NCBI GenBank assembly: GCA_937892155.1
Contig: CALAUG010000039.1
Location: forward strand, 1 to 64,000
DNA: 64,000 nt
Origin: an uncultured Bacteroidales bacterium
GTDB taxonomy: Bacteria; Bacteroidota; Bacteroidia; Bacteroidales; UBA1715
Direction: 5' to 3'
The notes below the pieces were generated by a model that ran no database searches, was not told the DNA's origin, and saw only the letters and a list, made by a program, of their open reading frames with translations. Below, piece by piece: positions 5,944-15,242 of this stretch. Positions within the stretch are counted from its first letter, which is position 1, and every line of letters starts with the position of its first letter. The position numbers were made by a program, and so were the translations under genes.

Positions 5944-7863
5944 TTATTTTCTTCTTCCCTTATGATTTCCTCTATCTCTATCGAAACGACGTTCACCGCT
6001 GCGTCGGCTTTTTCCAAATTCTCTATCTCTCCGTGAATCGCCACCTCTGCGCGAGCCTCTAAAATCGTCGTTCTTTCTCGCTCCCTCTACATTTTCAGGA
6101 GCTTTTGGAGCTTGGGCAACCTGTACAGAAACCGGCATTCCTTCGTATTTCGCATTTTCCAGACTTTTCAAAATCTTGTCAGTATATTGCGATTCAACCT
6201 CGAAGAATGAGAACGAGCGCATAATGTCGATTGCACCATAATGAATATCACGATCGTTGGCGTGTTCGTTCAACAATTTCAGCAATTTTCCTTGGTCTAA
6301 TTGTTCTTTTTTACCAATATTCATAAAGAAGCGGGTGTAGTTGCCAGTTCTTTCGCCACGTCCACCTCTTCTTTCACTTCTCTCGTCTCTGTCGCGACGG
6401 TCGCGTGAACGTTCACCACGATCTCTGCGGTCACGTCTGTCACGGCGTTCTCCGTCTCTATCTCTGTCGCGACGGCGTTCATTACGTTCGCGGTTGCGAT
6501 TTTCCAAATCTTTGCGGCGTTCCGTTTCTTTTTCGTAATCAAGATTGATATCAACCGCATTATCGTAATATTCAAGGATTCTATTAACCTCAAACGACAC
6601 GAAACGTTTTACGATTTCTTCGGTTGTCATACCTTCGAATTGCGGAAGAATTGGAGCCAACAAGCCATCAATTTTTTCTTCGTTTACTTCGGAAGCCAAA
6701 ACCTTGCGAATTAAATCTTGCAACTGAATCGCGCAGATTTCCTGACCACCAGGAACTTTTTTTATTTCTATTGTTTTTTTAATGATTTGCTCTATGCGTT
6801 TTAATTTTCCTTTTTCACGCAAATTGGCAATCAAGATTGAAATACCTTCCTTTCCTGCACGACCAGTACGTCCACTTCGATGCGTGTATGTTTCCAAGTC
6901 GTCAGGAATTGAATAATTGATTACATGAGTCAAATCATGGACATCAAGACCACGGGCAGCGACATCGGTTGCTACCAACATATTCAAATTCTTGTTACGG
7001 AATTTTTTCATCACATAATCGCGTTGTGCCTGCGACAAATCGCCATGGAGCGCATCGGCATTGTAACCATCGCTCATCAATTTGTCTGCCACCTCTTTCG
7101 TTTCCTCACGGGTACGGCAAAATACTATTCCATATATGTCGGGATAGAAATCAGCCAAGCGTTTCAATGCGAGATAGCGATTTTTTGAACTGACTATATA
7201 AGCCTGATGCGAAACAGTCACGGCACCGGAATTTTTCGTACCAATAGTTATTTCGAACGGATCTTTCATATAATTTGAAGCGATACGACGAACTTCATTT
7301 GGCATTGTAGCCGAGAACAGCAGTGTACGTTTTTCTGCAGGTGTCTGCTCCAGAATAGCATCCAAATCTTCTTGAAAGCCCATATCAAGCATTTCATCAG
7401 CCTCGTCAAGGACTAACGTTCTTACGTGCGACAAATCAACCTTCTTGCGATTAATTATATCGGTCAATCGTCCTGGCGTTGCAACAACAATATGTACGCC
7501 AGCTTGAATTTTCTTAATCTGACGGACAATATCGGCACCACCATAAACGGCAACAGTCTGTAACGGAAGATATTTCCCGTAATTCGTTAAATCGCGTTCA
7601 ATTTGAAGACACAATTCACGTGTAGGACAAATGACTAATGCCTGTGGATAGTTTTGTTCGTAGTCAAGTTGGGAAATCAACGGCAAGCCGAAAGCTGCCG
7701 TTTTTCCCGTACCTGTTTGTGCCAAACCGATTAAATCGCGTGTTTCCGTCAACAAAAACGGAATTGCTTCTTGTTGAATTTCAGTTGGTTTTTCAAAGCC
7801 AATCTCTCTTATGGCCTGCAAAATTTCATTTGAAAGCAGACCACCTTCTTCGTATAATTCCAT
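5944..7863 (-). CDS. DEAD-box RNA helicase with DbpA-type RNA-binding domain
   Basis: A 639-residue ATP-dependent RNA helicase of the CsdA/DbpA type, acting in ribosome assembly or RNA decay. The Q motif (FEKPTEIQQEAIP), motif I (AQTGTGKT), DEAD (LVLDEADEMLD), SAT and motif VI (HRSGRTGRAG) are all present. A linker at ~440-515 is made almost only of Arg, Asp, Glu, Asn and Gly. Residues ~520-600 form the DbpA-like RRM (FFMNIGKKEQLDQGKLLKLL), and a second basic tail ends in GNHKGRRK. Start taken at ATG 7863; GTG 7869 is in frame. Together with recA it forms the right part of a minus-strand block. Confidence 0.93.
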   Translation of the reverse strand: MELYEEGGLLSNEILQAIREIGFEKPTEIQQEAIPFLLTETRDLIGLAQTGTGKTAAFGLPLISQLDYEQNYPQALVICPTRELCLQIERDLTNYGKYLPLQTVAVYGGADIVRQIKKIQAGVHIVVATPGRLTDIINRKKVDLSHVRTLVLDEADEMLDMGFQEDLDAILEQTPAEKRTLLFSATMPNEVRRIASNYMKDPFEITIGTKNSGAVTVSHQAYIVSSKNRYLALKRLADFYPDIYGIVFCRTREETKEVADKLMSDGYNADALHGDLSQAQRDYVMKKFRNKNLNMLVATDVAARGLDVHDLTHVINYSIPDDLETYTHRSGRTGRAGKEGISILIANLREKGKLKRIEQIIKKTIEIKKVPGGQEICAIQLQDLIRKVLASEVNEEKIDGLLAPILPQFEGMTTEEIVKRFVSFEVNRILEYYDNAVDINLDYEKETERRKDLENRNRERNERRRDRDRDGERRDRRDRRDRGERSRDRRDRDERSERRGGRGERTGNYTRFFMNIGKKEQLDQGKLLKLLNEHANDRDIHYGAIDIMRSFSFFEVESQYTDKILKSLENAKYEGMPVSVQVAQAPKAPENVEGARKNDDFRGSRRGGDSRRDREFGKSRRSGERRFDRDRGNHKGRRK

Positions 7864-7965
7864 ACTCACTATTTTAGGGACAGAACCGCCTGTCCATTAC
7901 GGAAAGGAATTACACAAAGTAGCGTTAACAAAAAACAGCGAGATGTAATACCTTTCAAAACTATG

Positions 7966-8982
7966 TTATGCTTTCAGCAAAACTTCCTTAATTTTTGATT
8001 CTATTTCTTCGCAAAGTTCTACATTGTCGCGCAACAATGCTTTTACGGCATCGCGTCCTTGAGCTAATTTTGTTTCACCATAACTAAACCATGAACCGCT
8101 TTTTTTAACAATGTTAAGTTCCACGCCCATATCAACAATTTCGCCGATTTTTGAAACACCTTCGCCGAACATAATATCGAATTCTGTCTGACGGAATGGA
8201 GGCGCAACCTTATTTTTTACAACTTTAACGCGCGTTCTATTACCAATCACGTTGTCGCCGTCTTTAATTTGTCCGACACGGCGAACATCCAGACGAACGG
8301 ATGCATAATATTTCAATGCATTACCACCCGTTGTTGTTTCTGGATTACCGAACATCACTCCCAACTTATCACGTAACTGGTTAATAAAGATTACCGTTGT
8401 ATTTGTCTGCGAGATTACACTTGTTAATTTTCTTAATGCCTGAGACATCAAACGAGCGTGCAGCCCCATTTTTGAATCGCCCATGTCGCCTTCTATTTCC
8501 GCCTTTGGCGTAAGTGCCGCAACAGAGTCTATAACAATAATGTCGATTGCCCCCGAACGAATCAGCTGATCTGCGATTTCCAAAGCCTGTTCCCCATTAT
8601 CAGGCTGTGAAATGTAAAGATTCGCAACATCCACGCCCAAATTTTCGGCGTAGAAACGGTCAAATGCATGTTCAGCATCAATAAATGCAGCCAAACCACC
8701 TTTCTTTTGAGCCTCGGCAATTGCATGAATTGCCAATGTTGTTTTACCAGACGATTCTGGTCCGTAAATTTCAATCACACGGCCACGTGGATATCCACCT
8801 ATTCCCAGTGCAACATCAAGTCCTATCGAACCCGACGAAATACAAGGAAGATTTTCTGCTGCGTGATCACCAAGTTTCATTATGGCACCTTTACCATACG
8901 ACTTGTCGATTTTGTCGAGCGTCAACTGCAATGCTTTCAGTTTTTCCGCTTTAATTGCTTTAATGTCTTGTGCTTCTGCCAT
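7966..8982 (-). CDS. recA: Recombinase RecA
   Basis: A 338-residue RecA of normal length. Walker A is GPESSGKTTLAIH. The family motifs VIDSVAALTPKAEIEGDMGD, FINQLRDKLGVMFGNPETT and GNALKYYASVRLDVRR are intact. It drives strand exchange in recombination and activates SOS-type repressor cleavage. The frame begins at 9003, but that position lies in the -7 box (9001-9008), so the start is MAEAQDIKAIK at 8982. Confidence 0.97.
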   Translation of the reverse strand: MAEAQDIKAIKAEKLKALQLTLDKIDKSYGKGAIMKLGDHAAENLPCISSGSIGLDVALGIGGYPRGRVIEIYGPESSGKTTLAIHAIAEAQKKGGLAAFIDAEHAFDRFYAENLGVDVANLYISQPDNGEQALEIADQLIRSGAIDIIVIDSVAALTPKAEIEGDMGDSKMGLHARLMSQALRKLTSVISQTNTTVIFINQLRDKLGVMFGNPETTTGGNALKYYASVRLDVRRVGQIKDGDNVIGNRTRVKVVKNKVAPPFRQTEFDIMFGEGVSKIGEIVDMGVELNIVKKSGSWFSYGETKLAQGRDAVKALLRDNVELCEEIESKIKEVLLKA

Positions 8983-9000
8983 GATTAAATTATTTTTCTG

Positions 9001-9008
9001 CAAAGATA
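9001..9008 (-). promoter_or_regulatory. -7 promoter box of recA
   Basis: CAAAGATA on plus, TATCTTTG on minus, 18 bases before the ATG at 8982, implying a very short leader. No obvious LexA-like palindrome was seen between it and the gene. Confidence 0.55.
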
Positions 9009-9061
9009 GAATTTAATTCGAAAATCAATTGATAAGTTAAAACTTTGATGCTAACATTTTT

Positions 9062-9069
9062 TACCTTTG
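9062..9069 (+). promoter_or_regulatory. -7 promoter box of the AsmA-like gene
   Basis: TACCTTTG on the plus strand, 32 bases before the ATG at 9102. It is divergent from the recA promoter. Confidence 0.5.
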
Positions 9070-9101
9070 CTTTGTCTCCGAAAAAATTCTAAAGGTTTAA
9101 T

Positions 9102-11315
9102 ATGAAAAAGACTATCATAATTATTGGCTCAACGCTCGTTGCACTTATTGCAATCATCACCTTTGCAATTTCCCCAATAGCGGAATGGTATATTCAAAAA
9201 CATTCTAAAGACTTAATCGGTCGAAAAGCGACAATGGAAAACCTATCGGTGAATATTTTTTCCGGGCGTGTAAAAGTTGATGATTTCACCTTGTTTGAAG
9301 CAGACGAAACAACACCGTTTGTATCTTTCAACCTGTTGGATGTAAACCTTAACATGCTCGGCCTACTCGGCAGCAAAGTTGAAGTTGAACACGTACTACT
9401 TTCCGACGCAAACATACGCATCGTACAAAACGAAGATTATTTTAATTTTAACGACATCATAGACTTTTTCTCCGACACAACAGAAGTTGAAGACACGACA
9501 GAATCAGACTGGGACGTAATTATCAACGATATTCACTTGGACCACAGCTATGTCTGTTACCAAGACAAAGGAGTTGGAAGCGAATGGGATTTGAAAGATA
9601 TTTCCATCATAATTCCTGGTATAGATTTATCTGACTTGCAAGCTGATATGGGTTTACAACTCGATTTTCTCAATGGAGGCAAACTACATACAAATGTCAA
9701 ATACGACACAGAGAAAGCCCTCTACGATTTATGGCTGGACATAGAAAACTTTAAACTCGCACCTATTTTGCCATATTTGCAACAATCGCTCAATGTAAAA
9801 GACATTTCGGGTACATTCAACACGAAATTGAATTTGAAAGGCTCAACCGACCACGTTATGGATTTCGATGCGAACGGCACATTGACTATCGCCGACTTTA
9901 AACTTATTGATTCACAAGACAAAGAATTGCTCGCTTTTTCGGAAGCAGAAACAACAATCAATCAAATTGATATGATTCAAAATTATATTGAATTGAATAT
10001 GCTGCACGTAAATGGTTTGAAGTCATATTACGAAGTATTTAAAGATAATTCTGACAATTTCACGATGCTATTCAAAGAAGATACAACGTCACTACAAACT
10101 GATACTGTCGAGATTGCAAGCGAAGATGAGAAACCTTTAAATATTGCAATTAATGATTTGCACATACAAGAAGCAGAGGTAAACTATATTGACCATACAC
10201 TGCCACAGACATTCAATTATGTCGTCAACGACATTGACATTGCCGCAAGCAATTTCGATATGGCAAAGCGCAACAACATTTCTTTAACCGCCACGTTGCA
10301 AAACAGCGGAAGGTTAAAAGTAAAATGGATAGGCAGCATGGAGGATATTTCAAATCAAAACATTACAGTAAATCTCAACAATCTTGAAATAAGTCCATTT
10401 TCTCCTTATTCATTGGCAATGTTTGGAAATCCAATCACCGATGGACATATTTCCATTCAAAGTCAGAATATTATTGTGAACAACAATCTTCACGGTACGA
10501 ACAAAATCAACATTTACAATCCGAAAATTGGTGACAAAGACAAAAACGTCAAAGCAGAATACAACATTCCTCTCAAAGTTGGTATATACGTGCTGACAGA
10601 CAAGAATGGGAAAGTCGATTTAGACCTCCCTGTTTCAGGAAATATCAATTCTCCTGACTTCTCGTACGGGAAAATCATCTTAAAAACTTTAGGAACATTG
10701 CTGGTGAAAGTCGCTGCATCACCATTCAAAGCATTAAACATGGGTGGAGACGAATTTGACAAAGTTGAATTCACCGCTACTGCAAACGAATTCAGCGATA
10801 TGGAATACGCAAAATTTGCCCGAATTGGTGCTTTGCAACAGGCTAAACCAGAATTAAAAGTTCGTTTGTCACAACACGTTCTCTATTCCAAAGCAATTAC
10901 CGATTACTGCCTCATTGAATTAAAGAAAAACATGGCTATACAAGATTCTACCAATTCAATAACAGAAGACAATGCAGACGATTTAATCATTCGGGACACA
11001 TACACAAACATTTCCGACAAATCGCCTGAATTAGCTGCATTTGCAGATAAAGCAATGGTACAAAGAGGACTAAAAAGCAACAAAAAGCTCTCTATACAAC
11101 AGAAAGCGACACTATTGTACGAGAACGACATGAAAGAAAGTATTCAAAAAGATATGACCTGGCGCAATGCCTTACTGCAATCATATTTAACAAAACAATG
11201 CGCGCTTAGCGATACGGTATTTTCAATTTCATCTGATTTGATTGAAAGTGATACTGCAAAAAACTTTAAAGACCATTATAGCATAGAATGGATTTTAGGG
11301 GATACAGAAGAATAA
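9102..11315 (+). CDS. AsmA-like / DUF748 envelope protein
   Basis: A 737-residue protein with an N-terminal membrane anchor (IIIIGSTLVALIAIITFAI) followed by a long periplasmic part. The start resembles AsmA/DUF748 proteins: KDLIGRKATMENLSVNIFSGRVKVDDFTL, with 'N-terminal chorein-like' LSDANIRIVQNEDYFNFNDII. Later blocks repeat the pattern NDIHLDHSYVCYQD and NDLHIQEAEVNYID, as in other DUF748 members. Such repeating-beta-groove proteins are thought to move or sort phospholipids between membranes; for this one the role is inferred only from family. It is monocistronic, divergent from recA and followed by its own promoter region for the next gene. Confidence 0.75.
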   Translation: MKKTIIIIGSTLVALIAIITFAISPIAEWYIQKHSKDLIGRKATMENLSVNIFSGRVKVDDFTLFEADETTPFVSFNLLDVNLNMLGLLGSKVEVEHVLLSDANIRIVQNEDYFNFNDIIDFFSDTTEVEDTTESDWDVIINDIHLDHSYVCYQDKGVGSEWDLKDISIIIPGIDLSDLQADMGLQLDFLNGGKLHTNVKYDTEKALYDLWLDIENFKLAPILPYLQQSLNVKDISGTFNTKLNLKGSTDHVMDFDANGTLTIADFKLIDSQDKELLAFSEAETTINQIDMIQNYIELNMLHVNGLKSYYEVFKDNSDNFTMLFKEDTTSLQTDTVEIASEDEKPLNIAINDLHIQEAEVNYIDHTLPQTFNYVVNDIDIAASNFDMAKRNNISLTATLQNSGRLKVKWIGSMEDISNQNITVNLNNLEISPFSPYSLAMFGNPITDGHISIQSQNIIVNNNLHGTNKINIYNPKIGDKDKNVKAEYNIPLKVGIYVLTDKNGKVDLDLPVSGNINSPDFSYGKIILKTLGTLLVKVAASPFKALNMGGDEFDKVEFTATANEFSDMEYAKFARIGALQQAKPELKVRLSQHVLYSKAITDYCLIELKKNMAIQDSTNSITEDNADDLIIRDTYTNISDKSPELAAFADKAMVQRGLKSNKKLSIQQKATLLYENDMKESIQKDMTWRNALLQSYLTKQCALSDTVFSISSDLIESDTAKNFKDHYSIEWILGDTEE

Positions 11316-11335
11316 TAGACTTATTTTAGGGTGAA

Positions 11336-11367
11336 ATTGGAGTATTTCAAACAATATTTTACCTTTG
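11336..11367 (+). promoter_or_regulatory. Promoter of the SDR gene
   Basis: ATTG at 11336-11339 (three of four for TTTG), a 20-bp spacer, and TACCTTTG at 11360-11367, ending 22 bases before the ATG. Confidence 0.5.
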
Positions 11368-11389
11368 TAAACAATGAATTTAATCAAAA

Positions 11390-12124
11390 ATGAAAACTGA
11401 AGTTAAAGGAAAATGGGCTCTTATTACAGGAGCGAACCGTGGTATCGGTTACAGAATTACAAAATTTATGGCTGCGCAAGGTTGTAATCTCGTATTGCAC
11501 AGCAGAAATTTAGAACACACAAAAAAAGTTTTAGAAGAAGTCAAAGCACTTGGTGTTGAAGCATACTGCGTTGCTGCAGAATTATCAAAACCAGAAGAAG
11601 TTTCAAGAATGATTGCGGAAATCAATGCAAAAGGAACTCAAATTGATATTTTGTTCAACGATGCTGCTGTACAAATAGCGTATAGAACAGAATATTTCAA
11701 GACACCAGTGGAAGATTACACTCAAAGTTTTCTTATCAACACCATTGCACCAATGATGCTTTGCTACGCATTTCTTCCCCCAATGATTGAACGCGGATTC
11801 GGAAGAATCATCAATACAACAAGCGGCATACGTAACGAACCTCAACAAGCAGGTTATTCTGCAAGTAAAGCCGCTTTGGATAAAGTAACGACGGATTTGG
11901 CAGGTACAGTTGATGGAACCGACGTCATTATTAGTCTTACAGATCCAGGATGGTGCCGTACTGACCTTGGTGGACCAAATGCACCAAACGATCCAGATTC
12001 TGTAATTCCAGGTATTGTATTGGGTGCTTTTGTAAACGACAAGAAAAGCGGCCGTTTATTTGGAGCACAAGATTTTGCAGGAATGACACTTGACGAAGCA
12101 CTTGCAAAGGTTGAAGTAAAATAA
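11390..12124 (+). CDS. Short-chain dehydrogenase/reductase
   Basis: A 244-residue classical SDR with a Rossmann cofactor motif TGANRGIGYRI, the DILFNDAA segment (variant of NNAG), and catalytic Ser-Tyr-Lys in NTTSGIRNEPQQAGYSASKAA. Cofactor preference is not certain; the Arg after TGAN and Arg in HSRN favour NADP(H). The substrate cannot be told from sequence: fatty-acid 3-oxoacyl reduction or a sugar/alcohol are all possible. It has its own promoter and a strong terminator, so it is probably transcribed alone. Confidence 0.88.
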   Translation: MKTEVKGKWALITGANRGIGYRITKFMAAQGCNLVLHSRNLEHTKKVLEEVKALGVEAYCVAAELSKPEEVSRMIAEINAKGTQIDILFNDAAVQIAYRTEYFKTPVEDYTQSFLINTIAPMMLCYAFLPPMIERGFGRIINTTSGIRNEPQQAGYSASKAALDKVTTDLAGTVDGTDVIISLTDPGWCRTDLGGPNAPNDPDSVIPGIVLGAFVNDKKSGRLFGAQDFAGMTLDEALAKVEVK

Positions 12125-12142
12125 TTGTAGAATATAGTTATT

Positions 12143-12172
12143 GAGACGATGTTTCGGCATCGTCTCTTTTTT
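12143..12172 (+). terminator. Terminator of the SDR gene
   Basis: Nine-base arms GAGACGATG (12143-12151) and CATCGTCTC (12158-12166), a six-base loop, then six T. An in-frame start candidate for the next gene at 12141 falls on this hairpin, which argues for the later ATG at 12180. Confidence 0.9.
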
Positions 12173-12179
12173 GTTTTAT

Positions 12180-13964
12180 ATGGCTTTCAACAACCTATCA
12201 GATTTCATTCAAAAATTACAAAGTGAGCAGGAACTCATTGTAATTGATGAATACGTAAGTACCGAATTGGAAATTACCGAAATAACCGATAGGATTTCTA
12301 AAGCTCCAGGAAGCCAAAACAAAGCAATGCTGTTTGTCAACAACGGCACACAATATCCTTTGTTAATCAACGCATTTGGAAGCGAGAAGCGAATTTGTCT
12401 TGCCCTTAATTGCAACAATTTAGATGAGCATACCCAACGTATTGAGGCAATTTTCAAACAAGCCACCAGCCAAAAGAAAAACTTAAGCGACAAGCTTTCA
12501 ATGCTACCACTGCTATCTGAACTTAATTCGTGGCTGCCCAAGCATATAAAAAAAGCAGAATGTCAAGAAGTTGTTGAACACGATGTTGACTTATTCAAAC
12601 TTCCTATTTTGCAATGCTGGAAACACGACGGAGGAAAATATATTACGTTTCCAATGGTTATTACGCAACATCCAGAAACTGGCAGCAGAAATATGGGAAT
12701 GTACCGTATGCAAGTCATAGACAAGGCAACGACAGGAATGCACTGGCACATCAACAAGACGGGACACAATCATTACGAAGCATATAAAAAATTAGGGAAA
12801 CGAATGCCCGTCAGTGTGGCTCTTGGAGGTGATCCTGCCAACATATTTTCAGCAACTGCCCCACTTCCAGAGAATATTGACGAACAACTATTAACAGGAT
12901 TTTTAAGAAAAAAAGCCGTTCGTTTGGTAAAATGTATCACCAACGATTTGGAAGTCCCTGCCGATGCTGATTTTGTTCTGGAAGGATATGTTGACCCAAC
13001 CGAAGACTTGTTTTTAGAAGGTCCGTTCGGAGACCACACTGGATTTTATTCATTACCAGACTATTATCCTAAATTTCACGTTACGTGCATAACTCACAGA
13101 AGACAAGCAGTTTACCCAACAACTGTCGTTGGTATTCCACCTATGGAAGATGCCTGGCTGGGCAAAGCAAGTGAACGTATTTTTCTTGCTCCAATAAAAT
13201 TATTGTTCTGCCCTGAATTGATTAATTACATAATGCCTTTTGAAGGCGTTTCCCATAATTTGGTTATTGCACAAATCAGGAAGCAATACGACGGACAAGT
13301 ACAAAAAATAATAAATGCATTTTGGGGAGCCGGACAAATGTCAAGCAACAAAACGCTCATCATTGTGGACGATTCGTGCAATATACAAAACCGCGAAGAT
13401 ATTTTTCTGGCAATTGAGCAGAATGTCAATCCAAGCGAAGATACCATAATTATGAATGGTCCACTTGACGTTCTTGACCATTCGGGACCGAGAATCGGAT
13501 TCGGCAGTAAATTGGCAATAGATGCGACGAGAAAAACAAAAAAGCAACAAGGGAAACTAATCTTTGTTCCTATTGAAAACTGTTGTCAAGAAGAAAAAAT
13601 TGAAAAAGCAAAAAAAATCTATGCAGCCGACAACAATATTTCTCACATAATATTGTATGACGACAAATTAGATTCAAACGACAAGAAAGCAATATTGTGG
13701 AATGTACTCAACAACTATCATCCGGCACACGATTGCATTGTTGAAAAAACAAACTCGCATAGTTGCCTAATAATTGATGGTAGTTCAAAAGTAGAACAAG
13801 AACAACTACGAGACTGGCCAACGCCCGTTACTACTGACGAAGCAACCACACAAGCAGTAGACGAAAAATGGGCAAAACTACATCTTGGCGAATTTCTACC
13901 TTCGCCATCACTACAATACCGGAAACTTTTAACACAAGATTCGGCGTGGCGTTATAAGGAGTGA
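12180..13964 (+). CDS. UbiD-family decarboxylase
   Basis: A 594-residue member of the UbiD family, prenylated-FMN-dependent enzymes that decarboxylate aromatic acids. The start MAFNNLSDFIQKL is chosen because the upstream in-frame codons overlap a terminator. Family landmarks include NAFGSEKRICLAL, MGMYRMQVIDKATTGMHWHINKTGHNHY, VALGGDPANIFSATAPLPENIDE, and EGPFGDHTGFYSLPDYYPKF with the conserved Glu-Asp pair region. In Bacteroidales the usual suggested role is menaquinone biosynthesis. No UbiX flavin prenyltransferase gene is in the window. The last base is two bases from the end of the convergent sigma-factor gene. Confidence 0.88.
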   Translation: MAFNNLSDFIQKLQSEQELIVIDEYVSTELEITEITDRISKAPGSQNKAMLFVNNGTQYPLLINAFGSEKRICLALNCNNLDEHTQRIEAIFKQATSQKKNLSDKLSMLPLLSELNSWLPKHIKKAECQEVVEHDVDLFKLPILQCWKHDGGKYITFPMVITQHPETGSRNMGMYRMQVIDKATTGMHWHINKTGHNHYEAYKKLGKRMPVSVALGGDPANIFSATAPLPENIDEQLLTGFLRKKAVRLVKCITNDLEVPADADFVLEGYVDPTEDLFLEGPFGDHTGFYSLPDYYPKFHVTCITHRRQAVYPTTVVGIPPMEDAWLGKASERIFLAPIKLLFCPELINYIMPFEGVSHNLVIAQIRKQYDGQVQKIINAFWGAGQMSSNKTLIIVDDSCNIQNREDIFLAIEQNVNPSEDTIIMNGPLDVLDHSGPRIGFGSKLAIDATRKTKKQQGKLIFVPIENCCQEEKIEKAKKIYAADNNISHIILYDDKLDSNDKKAILWNVLNNYHPAHDCIVEKTNSHSCLIIDGSSKVEQEQLRDWPTPVTTDEATTQAVDEKWAKLHLGEFLPSPSLQYRKLLTQDSAWRYKE

Positions 13965-13966
13965 CA

Positions 13967-14554
13967 CTATTGCACCGTCATTGACAGATTTCTTTCATCA
14001 ATCATTTTGCGTAGGTTCAATACAGCATACCTCATTCTTCCCAACGCCGTATTTATACTTATACCTTGTATGTCTGCTATTTCCTTAAAGCTCATGTCCA
14101 TTTTCAAACGCATCAAGACTGTCGTTTTCTGTTCATCTGGAAGTAAATAAATGAGACTTTTCAAATCCTTTGAAATTTGATTCTTTTGCAAACAGGTTTC
14201 TACATTTTCATCGGAGAACTTCGCGTTATTGAACAAATCAACTGTCCCTGTTTCGTTCGATGTAGTCGGCAGTTTCACTTCCTTTCTGAAATGATCTATT
14301 GCAAGATTATGGGCGATTCTCATAATCCACGACACGAAACGTCCGTCATCGTGGTATCCGTCCCTTTTTATTGAATTTATTATTTTCACAAACGTTTCCT
14401 GACACAAATCTTCCGCAAGCATCTGATTTTTCACCAAATGTCGAAGATACAGATAAACACGTCTATGATAGCGATTGATTATTTCATCCATTGCCTTGTT
14501 GTCGCCTTTTGCGAACATCATGACCAATTCTTGGTCGGATAACATACTTTTCAT
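13967..14554 (-). CDS. ECF-type RNA polymerase sigma factor
   Basis: A 195-residue sigma-70 family protein with region 2 (DEIINRYHRRVYLYLRHLV, DLCQETFVKIINS, FVSWIMRIAHNLAIDHFR) and region 4 (LPDEQKTTVLMRLKMDMSF, KEIADIQGISINTALGRMR). This is the layout of RpoE-like extracytoplasmic function factors. No anti-sigma gene is adjacent: the convergent neighbour is UbiD and the upstream neighbour is the FAH-like gene. Control may be by a partner elsewhere or by transcription alone. Confidence 0.92.
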   Translation of the reverse strand: MKSMLSDQELVMMFAKGDNKAMDEIINRYHRRVYLYLRHLVKNQMLAEDLCQETFVKIINSIKRDGYHDDGRFVSWIMRIAHNLAIDHFRKEVKLPTTSNETGTVDLFNNAKFSDENVETCLQKNQISKDLKSLIYLLPDEQKTTVLMRLKMDMSFKEIADIQGISINTALGRMRYAVLNLRKMIDERNLSMTVQ

Positions 14555-14631
14555 ACCGTAGAGTATTAATTAATAATAATCTTTTGAAAAGTAGATATAT
14601 CCTATAGGCAATATTTTTTTTGTTTACAAGG

Positions 14632-14639
14632 CAAATATA
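14632..14639 (-). promoter_or_regulatory. -7 promoter box of the sigma-factor gene
   Basis: CAAATATA on plus (TATATTTG on minus), about 78 bases before the ATG at 14554. Confidence 0.4.
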
Positions 14640-14675
14640 TAAAAAATTGAATATGATAAACAACTAGTTAATCTA

Positions 14676-15242
14676 TTACTTTATTGAGCACGTCAATAAT
14701 TGTTTATCATTCAACGACAAATCAAACACATCGCCTATAGAAACAGGCACAGATACGTGGGTCAATGGGAGGAAAAACAAATCACCGATTTTAACCGTGA
14801 AATATTTTGTAGCTGTAGCAAGTATCTCTGGAATGTTATCAATAATTTTCACATCAACATTTATTAGTTGTCCGTTGAATTTTGCAGCAAAACTGGTTAT
14901 TCCGCAATTAATTTTCTCATTACTGATTGCCAACGATGAGTCAAAACCGCAGGCGATATCCGTTGCAGTACCATATTGCCTATTACGTTCGATAACATCG
15001 GCAGCCATAAACTTTATAGCGCAACCAATCTCACTATAATAACGGTTTGCAAAACGGGGTTCAATACATTTCCCTATTTTATTGAACTGTAGATAGATAC
15101 CAATATAGGCAACTATTTGCTTTGAAAAATTCGGAACGTAAAAATCGTCATTGTTACGAAGCAAAGTTGAATCCGGATAGCAAGCCATAGACTCGTCAAG
15201 CGACTCAACAGAATGTCCGTATTCCAATGCAAGAATTTTCAT
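14676..15242 (-). CDS. Degenerate fumarylacetoacetate-hydrolase-fold protein
   Basis: A 188-residue protein that aligns by eye with the small FAH-family proteins of Bacteroidota along most of its length: DSTLLRNNDDFYVPNFSK, IEPRFANRYYSEIGCAIKF, and TATDIACGFDSSLAIS. The catalytic positions are lost. The metal-binding Glu-x-Glu strand after the FSK motif reads IVAYIGIYL. The Asp of the usual GIDFTARD motif is Lys (AIKFMAAD). The GTP motif near the C-terminus is missing (FFLPLTHVSVPV). It cannot be a normal hydrolase or decarboxylase and may be structural or regulatory. Its ATG overlaps the stop of the exonuclease gene by one base, so the two are probably co-translated. Confidence 0.75.
   Translation of the reverse strand: MKILALEYGHSVESLDESMACYPDSTLLRNNDDFYVPNFSKQIVAYIGIYLQFNKIGKCIEPRFANRYYSEIGCAIKFMAADVIERNRQYGTATDIACGFDSSLAISNEKINCGITSFAAKFNGQLINVDVKIIDNIPEILATATKYFTVKIGDLFFLPLTHVSVPVSIGDVFDLSLNDKQLLTCSIK

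Noticed and set aside
6321..6593. Open frames on both strands inside the helicase linker
   Set aside because: Caused by the low-complexity CG-rich RD repeat of the helicase gene, with no independent coding evidence.
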